Assembly (NCBI GenBank): GCA_946187695.1
Contig: CAMHSB010000001.1
Coordinates: 1-64,000, forward strand
From: an uncultured Bacteroidales bacterium
Lineage (GTDB): Bacteria > Bacteroidota > Bacteroidia > Bacteroidales > Paludibacteraceae
Direction: 5' to 3'
Length of the DNA: 64,000 nucleotides
Positions 59,365-64,000 of this stretch are shown here, in pieces. The position numbers were made by a program, and so were the translations under genes. The notes under the pieces are model-generated. The model saw nothing but the letters and a program-made list of their open reading frames with translations. It did not search any database and was not told where the DNA came from. Numbering within the stretch: position 1 is the first letter of the stretch; every line of letters starts with the position of its first letter.

Positions 59365-60110
59365 TTGATATCCTGCTCGTCGCAGTGATCTTATACTACA
59401 CCTACCGCCTGCTTCGCAAGACGGGGGCCTCGAACCTGTTCTGGGGTATTCTCGCCTTCATCATCGTATGGTTCCTGGTGCGCTTTGTGTTCCAACTCGA
59501 CCTGACGGGAGCACTCTTCGACCAGATCATGTCAGTCGGTGCGATCGCTCTGATCGTCATTTTCCAGGAAGAGATCCGTATGTTCTTCTACCGCGTCGGT
59601 TCGCGTTTCTCGTCGTGGAAGATCTTCCGTCCGAAGATGAGCGAAGAAGACCCGCGTGCACGTCAGCAGATTTTGGAAATCACGCAGGCCTGCCGCCATA
59701 TGGCATCCACCAAGACCGGTGCGCTGATCGTACTCGCCGGCGGAGACAGTCTGAAGGAGATCGTAGACACGGGCGAGCGCCTGGACGCGCAGGTGTCCGC
59801 GCGACTAATAGAGAATATATTCTTTAAGAACACACCATTACATGACGGTGCGTTGGTGATCCGCGACGGCAAGATGCTGGCCGCCGCTTGTATCCTGCCC
59901 GTGTCCAAGAACCAGGATATCCCGCAGTATTACGGTCTGCGTCACCGCGCAGCGTTGGGTCTTACAGAAAAATCCGACGCCACATGTATCGTGGTGTCGG
60001 AAGAGACAGGCCATATATCCGTGGCCGAAGCGGGACAAATACGGGAGGTGAAAGAAGACGAGTTATTCCTCGTACTTCATTCCTCGGCTACTGCCACTCT
60101 CGCGGACTAA
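59325..60110 (+). CDS. cdaA: diadenylate cyclase CdaA
   Basis: The 261-residue protein has three N-terminal membrane helices (VIDILLVAVILYYTYRLL, NLFWGILAFIIVWFLVRFV and IMSVGAIALIVIFQ). The cytosolic DAC domain shows ALIVLAGGDSL, NTPLHDGALVIRDGKMLAAACILP (DGA motif) and GLRHRAALGLTEKSDATCIVVSEETG (RHR motif). It makes cyclic di-AMP, controlling potassium and turgor. Its start lies 40 nt inside folP. Its 3' end overlaps the converging barrel gene by 48 bp. Confidence 0.95.
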   Translation: MQLLAFSFGFKDVIDILLVAVILYYTYRLLRKTGASNLFWGILAFIIVWFLVRFVFQLDLTGALFDQIMSVGAIALIVIFQEEIRMFFYRVGSRFSSWKIFRPKMSEEDPRARQQILEITQACRHMASTKTGALIVLAGGDSLKEIVDTGERLDAQVSARLIENIFFKNTPLHDGALVIRDGKMLAAACILPVSKNQDIPQYYGLRHRAALGLTEKSDATCIVVSEETGHISVAEAGQIREVKEDELFLVLHSSATATLAD

Positions 60111-61058
60111 GCTGCGGTAGTTATCGCGGCAGATGACGCACTGACCCGGTTCAGGCAGCTGGAAGAGCACCGTAAACTTAATACCCACTACGAGGCTGTT
60201 GACCGATTTGGCAAATCCTTCAGTGGACATGATATCATTGAACTGGAGTCCGTCGATCATCGTGTTCGACATATAGGCTTCTTCCGCTACATAAGCACCC
60301 GGCGGCAGCAGACCTGCCAGACCGCGGTCACGGTGGATATCCAAAATTCCGTAATCAAAGAATCCCGCCAGACGGAACTCCGTCTTACGCTTCGGCACGT
60401 CGTAGCCGACCGCGTTCGTGAGGAAACCTAAACGACCACCGATCTCCACACTCGCATCCATCGAGAGATTGAACGAGGCACCAGTGGTCTTATTAAGCGA
60501 CAGATTCTCGAAGAACTGGTACTCCGGCATGTTGACAAACGGATCGAACTTCTGGTAATCACCATAGGTCCGCAGCTGCGCCTTCGAATGCGCTTTGGTC
60601 ATCAGATGCGCACCGATCTTCACACCGGCCAGCATATAGAAATGATTATGATGCACACCGATCATCACAGGAATTTGCACCGCCAGATCCGTGTACATAT
60701 CGCGCCGATCGCTCAGCTGATAGACATAATCGAACATATCCCCATCCAAGTCATATTGGTTCGGCAAACGCACCTCCGAATCGGCACCCTGATTAAAAGA
60801 AGTCAGACCCCCTTGGGCACCCACACCGACATCGAACAAGAAACGCGTCGGGCTATAGGTATAACCGGCTTGCATCTCATAGAGAAAGCCTAAACCACCC
60901 GATGCACCGAAACTGGCAGAATACTTACTATCCTTGGTGAGTAAAGACCACTCGCCCACATTGGCATACGCTCCGATATAATTGTTCACCTTTGCATTCA
61001 CCGTGCCGCTAATGAGCACCGCGATTAGCAAAACCCAATATGATTGATGTTTTTTCAC
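60063..61058 (-). CDS. outer-membrane beta-barrel protein, unrecognised family
   Basis: The 331-residue product starts at a GTG (61058) giving MKKHQSYWVLLIAVLISGTVNA, a good signal peptide. The frame stays open to 61100 but without an ATG. The mature part is beta-rich with alternating aromatic/small residues (AGYTYSPTRFLFDVGVGAQGG, NHFYMLAGVKIGAHLMTKA, SLVVGIKFTVLFQL), as in porin-like barrels. A short tail carries CVICRD. The function is unknown. The promoter at 61147-61178 leaves about 80 nt of leader. Confidence 0.65.
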   Translation of the reverse strand: MKKHQSYWVLLIAVLISGTVNAKVNNYIGAYANVGEWSLLTKDSKYSASFGASGGLGFLYEMQAGYTYSPTRFLFDVGVGAQGGLTSFNQGADSEVRLPNQYDLDGDMFDYVYQLSDRRDMYTDLAVQIPVMIGVHHNHFYMLAGVKIGAHLMTKAHSKAQLRTYGDYQKFDPFVNMPEYQFFENLSLNKTTGASFNLSMDASVEIGGRLGFLTNAVGYDVPKRKTEFRLAGFFDYGILDIHRDRGLAGLLPPGAYVAEEAYMSNTMIDGLQFNDIMSTEGFAKSVNSLVVGIKFTVLFQLPEPGQCVICRDNYRSLVRESGSSRGMKYEE

Positions 61059-61065
61059 CGAATTA

Positions 61066-61097
61066 TTTGTATTTTTCAAATTTTTGTTGTACCTTTG
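61066..61097 (+). promoter_or_regulatory. metG promoter
   Basis: TTTG 61066-61069, 20-bp gap TATTTTTC...GTTG, TACCTTTG 61090-61097. It lies inside the leader of the leftward barrel gene, facing that gene's promoter. Confidence 0.7.
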
Positions 61098-61146
61098 CAC
61101 CCGATTTCGTATTCGAGAAAAAGGTACATGCGGTCTTTTGCGGCTG

Positions 61147-61178
61147 CAAAAGTAATGTTTTTTTTTGAATTACGCAAA
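61147..61178 (-). promoter_or_regulatory. promoter of the barrel-protein gene
   Basis: Minus strand TTTG (61178-61175), 20-bp gap CGTAATTCA...ACAT, TACTTTTG (61154-61147). It lies inside the metG leader. Confidence 0.7.
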
Positions 61179-61224
61179 TAAATTATACTTTTTTTTACTA
61201 TTTAGTATAAAAAATACACAAAAT

Positions 61225-63300
61225 ATGGCATTTAGTCGCACATTAATCACAGCAGCACTCCCCTATGCGAACGGTCCGGTCCATATCGGTCACCTGGCAG
61301 GAGTGTATGTACCTGCGGACATTTACGCCCGCTATCTGCGCCTCAAAGGCAAAGAGGTGCTTTTCGTTTGCGGTTCGGACGAGCACGGCGTGCCGGTAAC
61401 CATCCGCGCCCGTAAGGAGGGTATCACGACCCAACAGGTGGTCGATCGTTATCACGAGTTGATCAAGCGTTCGTTTGCGGACTTCGGTGTAAGCTTCGAT
61501 ATCTATTCGCGTACGACCTCCGAGATCCATCATAAGTTCGCAGCGGATTATTTCCGCAAGATGTACGATGCAGGACAGTTCGTGGAAGAGACCTCCGAGC
61601 AGTTCTATGACCCGCAGACGGGTCATTTCCTGACGGACCGCAATATCCGCGGAGAGTGTCCGCGTTGCCACAGCCTCGGTGCCTACGGCGACCAGTGCGA
61701 AAAATGCGGTGCCACCCTTTCGCCGGACGAGTTGATCAATCCCTACAATGCCGAGACCGGTAACGCACTCGCCAAGAAAGCGACCAAGCACTGGTATCTG
61801 CCGCTGGACAAATATCAGAGTTGGCTTGAGGACTGGATTCTGAACAACCACAAAGAGTGGCGTCCGAACGTGTACGGTCAGTGCAAGAGTTGGCTCGACA
61901 GCGGCCTCAAACCGCGTGCCGTGACCCGCGATCTGGAATGGGGTATCCCCGTGCCGGTAGAGGGTGCTGAAGGCAAGGTGCTGTACGTATGGTTCGATGC
62001 CCCGATCGGCTATATCTCCAATACGATTGAGCTCTGCGAGAAAGAACCGGCCAAATACGGCAACTGGGAGAAATGGTGGAAGAACGACGATACCCGGATG
62101 ATCCATTTCATCGGCAAAGACAACATCGTTTTCCACTGCATCGTCTTCCCCGCTATGCTCAAAGCGCAGGGTTACAACCTGCCGGATAACGTACCGAGCA
62201 ACGAGTTCCTCAACCTCGAGGGCGACAAGATCTCCACATCCCGCAACTGGGCCGTATGGTTGAACGAGTACCTCGATGATTTCCCCGGTAAGCAGGACGT
62301 GCTGCGCTATGTGCTGACCGCTAACGCACCGGAGACCAAGGACAACGACTTCACCTGGGCGGATTTCCAGGCGCGTAACAATAACGAGCTCGTTGCCATT
62401 TATGGCAACTTCGTCAACCGCGCTTTGGTACTGACCAACAAATATTTCGAAGGCAAAGTGCCGGCTTGCGGTGCGCTGACCGATTACGACAAGGCAAGCA
62501 TTGAAGAGTTCAAGAACGTCAAGGCGACCTTGGAGCAGTTGCTGGAGAACTTCCGTTTCCGCGATGCCCAGAAAGAGGCAATGAACCTCGCCCGCATCGG
62601 TAATAAGTACCTCGCTGACACGGAGCCTTGGAAACTTGCCAAGACCGATATGGAGCGTACGGCTACCGTTCTGCATCTGGCCCTGCAGATCGCCGCTAAC
62701 CTGGCCATTGCTTTCGAGCCCTTCCTTCCGTTCTCGAGCGAGAAACTGGCGAAGATGCTGCAACTGGATGCCAAGATCGGATGGGAAGACCTCGGTCGTA
62801 TCGACCTGCTGCCGGAAGGTCAGTCACTCGGTGAGGTATCGCTCCTTTTCGAGAAGATCGAGGATGCGGCTATCCAGGCTCAGTTAGACCGTCTGGAGCG
62901 TATCAAGAAAGAGAACGAAGCCGCAGCGCAAGCAGAGGCACTCAAGAACTGGCGTCCGGAACCGCTCAAAGATGCAACGACCATCGATGAGTTCGACAAA
63001 TCCGATATCCGTGTAGCAACCGTGCTGGAGTGCACGAACGTGAAGAAATCGGACCGTCTGCTGCAGTTCAAGTTGGACGATGGCATGGGTGGCAGAACCA
63101 TCCTGAGCGGTATCGCACAGAGCTATCCGGATCCGTCGGTACTCGTCGGCAAACAAGTGCTGTTCATCGCCAACTTCCCACCGCGTAAGATGATGGGTAT
63201 CGAGAGTCAAGGAATGATCCTGTCAGCGGTCAATGCCGATGGCAAATTGGTGGTCACCACCGTCTCTGCACCCGTCAAAAACGGCAGCCAAGTAGGATAA
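61225..63300 (+). CDS. metG: methionyl-tRNA synthetase
   Basis: The 691-residue class I synthetase starts [26 protein letters not shown], with the HIGH motif. The zinc knuckle is [18 protein letters not shown] and the KMSKS equivalent is [10 protein letters not shown]. After an anticodon-binding helical domain, a C-terminal tRNA-binding OB domain follows ([28 protein letters not shown], about 585-691). The ATG at 61225 fits homologues; an ATG at 61165 would add an unlikely 20 residues. It is followed by a tRNA-Met/CAU gene with its own promoter. Confidence 0.97.
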   Translation: MAFSRTLITAALPYANGPVHIGHLAGVYVPADIYARYLRLKGKEVLFVCGSDEHGVPVTIRARKEGITTQQVVDRYHELIKRSFADFGVSFDIYSRTTSEIHHKFAADYFRKMYDAGQFVEETSEQFYDPQTGHFLTDRNIRGECPRCHSLGAYGDQCEKCGATLSPDELINPYNAETGNALAKKATKHWYLPLDKYQSWLEDWILNNHKEWRPNVYGQCKSWLDSGLKPRAVTRDLEWGIPVPVEGAEGKVLYVWFDAPIGYISNTIELCEKEPAKYGNWEKWWKNDDTRMIHFIGKDNIVFHCIVFPAMLKAQGYNLPDNVPSNEFLNLEGDKISTSRNWAVWLNEYLDDFPGKQDVLRYVLTANAPETKDNDFTWADFQARNNNELVAIYGNFVNRALVLTNKYFEGKVPACGALTDYDKASIEEFKNVKATLEQLLENFRFRDAQKEAMNLARIGNKYLADTEPWKLAKTDMERTATVLHLALQIAANLAIAFEPFLPFSSEKLAKMLQLDAKIGWEDLGRIDLLPEGQSLGEVSLLFEKIEDAAIQAQLDRLERIKKENEAAAQAEALKNWRPEPLKDATTIDEFDKSDIRVATVLECTNVKKSDRLLQFKLDDGMGGRTILSGIAQSYPDPSVLVGKQVLFIANFPPRKMMGIESQGMILSAVNADGKLVVTTVSAPVKNGSQVG

Positions 63301-63333
63301 ATTGCTCTTTTTTGACAAAAAAATGCAAAAAAA

Positions 63334-63365
63334 TTTGCTCATGTCAAAAAAAAGCAGTACTTTTG
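63334..63365 (+). promoter_or_regulatory. promoter of tRNA-Met
   Basis: TTTG 63334-63337, 20-bp gap CTCATGTCA...GCAG, TACTTTTG 63358-63365. It differs from the tRNA-Leu promoter by only two bases over the 32-bp block. Confidence 0.8.
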
Positions 63366-63396
63366 CAGCCGCTTTCGTCCAAAAAACGGTTGCGAT

Positions 63397-63470
63397 GGCG
63401 GGATAGCTCAGCTGGTTAGAGCGCATGATTCATAATCATGAGGTCCCCAGTTCAATCCTGGGTCCCGCTA
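63397..63470 (+). tRNA. tRNA-Met (CAT), elongator type
   Basis: The acceptor GGCGGGA pairs with TCCCGCT (one G-U), discriminator A at 63470. The anticodon arm is CATGA-TTCATAA-TCATG with anticodon CAT. The T arm is CCCAG-TTCAATC-CTGGG. It lacks initiator features (paired first base, no GGG/CCC run in the anticodon stem). A tRNA-Ile with lysidine-modified CAT is the alternative. Confidence 0.88.
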
Positions 63471-63478
63471 CAAAAAAA

Positions 63479-63500
63479 CCACTCAAGCGAGTGGTTTTTT
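63479..63500 (+). terminator. terminator shared by tRNA-Met and pepD
   Basis: CCACTC-AAGC-GAGTGG (63479-63494) followed by T6; the minus strand also has T7 past the hairpin, so it serves both converging units. Confidence 0.9.
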
Positions 63501-63503
63501 GTT

Positions 63504-64000
63504 TTATAGTGCTTTCAGCGTTTGGCACAGCCAACGGTAGCACCTCTCGGTGGATGAGATAGACAAGCGTTCCTGCGGGGAGTGTACACCGTACATCTGC
63601 GGGCCGATAGACACCATATCGAGGTACGGATATTTCTCCAGGAACAGTCCGCATTCCAGTCCGGCATGGATCGCCAGCACTTTCGGTTCGGACTTATAGA
63701 GATCGATATACGCTTTCTTCACCACCTCCAGCAGCGGGGAGTTCGGGTTGGGTGCCCAACCGGGATAACCGTCCCCATGCGTCACCTCATCGCAGGCCAG
63801 CGAGAGCGCTTGCTCAACCGCCCATTTGAGATGATGCTTGGACGTTTCGATCGACGAACGCTGCGAAGTATTCACCTCAATATAGTCTTCGCGCATCTTA
63901 ACGGAAGCGAGGTTGGTACTTGTCTCCACGAGTCCGGGCATGTCCTTGCTCATGGCAATCATACCGTGCGGGCACTCGCAGAGTGCCATGATGAGGCGAT
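63504..64000 (-). CDS. pepD: aminoacyl-histidine dipeptidase, M20C family (C-terminal part)
   Basis: The frame is open to the right edge and covers the last 165 residues of the protein. EVVKKAYIDLYKSEPKVLAIHAGLECGLFLEKYP and MVSIGPQMYGVHSPQERLSISSTERCYRW match the end of PepD-type dipeptidases, with the metal-site histidine and glutamate in AGLECG. The upstream STNLASVKMREDYIEV is also typical. These zinc enzymes split dipeptides such as carnosine-like Xaa-His. The N-terminal zinc site is outside the window. Confidence 0.92.
   Translation of the reverse strand, partial: RLIMALCECPHGMIAMSKDMPGLVETSTNLASVKMREDYIEVNTSQRSSIETSKHHLKWAVEQALSLACDEVTHGDGYPGWAPNPNSPLLEVVKKAYIDLYKSEPKVLAIHAGLECGLFLEKYPYLDMVSIGPQMYGVHSPQERLSISSTERCYRWLCQTLKAL

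Noticed and set aside
63397..63470. Initiator tRNA-fMet
   Set aside because: The first acceptor pair is formed and the anticodon stem lacks the GGG/CCC pairs of initiators; an elongator (or Ile-CAT) tRNA fits better.
1..64000. CRISPR array, rRNA operon or intact insertion sequence
   Set aside because: None seen: no regularly spaced repeats with spacers, no 16S/23S signature, no transposase with terminal repeats.

Overview
The window is a dense, fully bacterial chromosome segment, almost certainly from an uncultured or poorly described member of the Bacteroidales (Bacteroidota). The evidence is the promoter type (TTTG, 20-bp gap, TAnnTTTG, found 22 times), the near absence of Shine-Dalgarno sequences except at rpsU, and lineage-typical genes: FimB/Mfa2-type fimbrial proteins, DUF3575-OmpA, a GldJ/GldK-like lipoprotein, type IX-style C-terminal tails, a glutaminyl cyclase, and the folP-cdaA pair. 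I cannot place it below order from sequence alone.

Layout. 1-3650: hexuronate use (2-keto-3-deoxygluconate kinase, uxaC) around a secreted leucine-rich-repeat protein. 3804-9445: a polyprenyl synthase facing a leftward operon (exo/endonuclease-like secreted protein, small DUF4290-like protein, prs, glutaminyl cyclase, sufC, short sufD). 9841-15143: ssb followed by glycan genes (acetyltransferase, GT4 glycosyltransferase, asparagine-synthase-like protein, Wzx-type flippase). 15271-32992: mostly housekeeping (tonB, recG, tRNA-Leu-rpsU-tcdA, phosphosugar mutase, hpt, hflX, lemA, TPM protein, rpsO, ribD, prmC, recX, gap, RNase H, DUF2461, tRNA-Arg, rfbDC, envelope stress-like small proteins, C1 peptidase). 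33081-55610: the accessory centrepiece. 56132-64000: gcvH, GldJ/K-like lipoprotein, folP-cdaA, an outer-membrane barrel, metG, tRNA-Met, pepD.

The centrepiece is a leftward five-gene cluster (DUF3575-OmpA protein, fimbrial shaft-like lipoprotein, FimB/Mfa2-like anchor, another fimbrial-like lipoprotein, and a 4,845-residue secreted parallel beta-helix protein with a type IX-like C-terminal tail). It lies directly downstream of two tandem paralogous membrane-anchored AraC regulators. The first regulator starts with a run of ten G residues, and start codons exist upstream in all three frames, so changes in run length would change which start is in frame. I infer a phase-variable switch on a surface pilus/adhesin system; this is not proven.

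Other points of note: an unusually conserved promoter spacer (CRTATGT... and GCAG before TA); two genes whose start codon nearly coincides with the predicted transcription start (flippase, prmC); a ribD/prmC pair whose promoters lie inside each other's gene; an isolated strong promoter with no gene at 1919; a 153-nt nested hairpin at 58373; and 11-bp tandem repeats upstream of ssb. No rRNA, CRISPR array, intact insertion sequence or prophage was seen.
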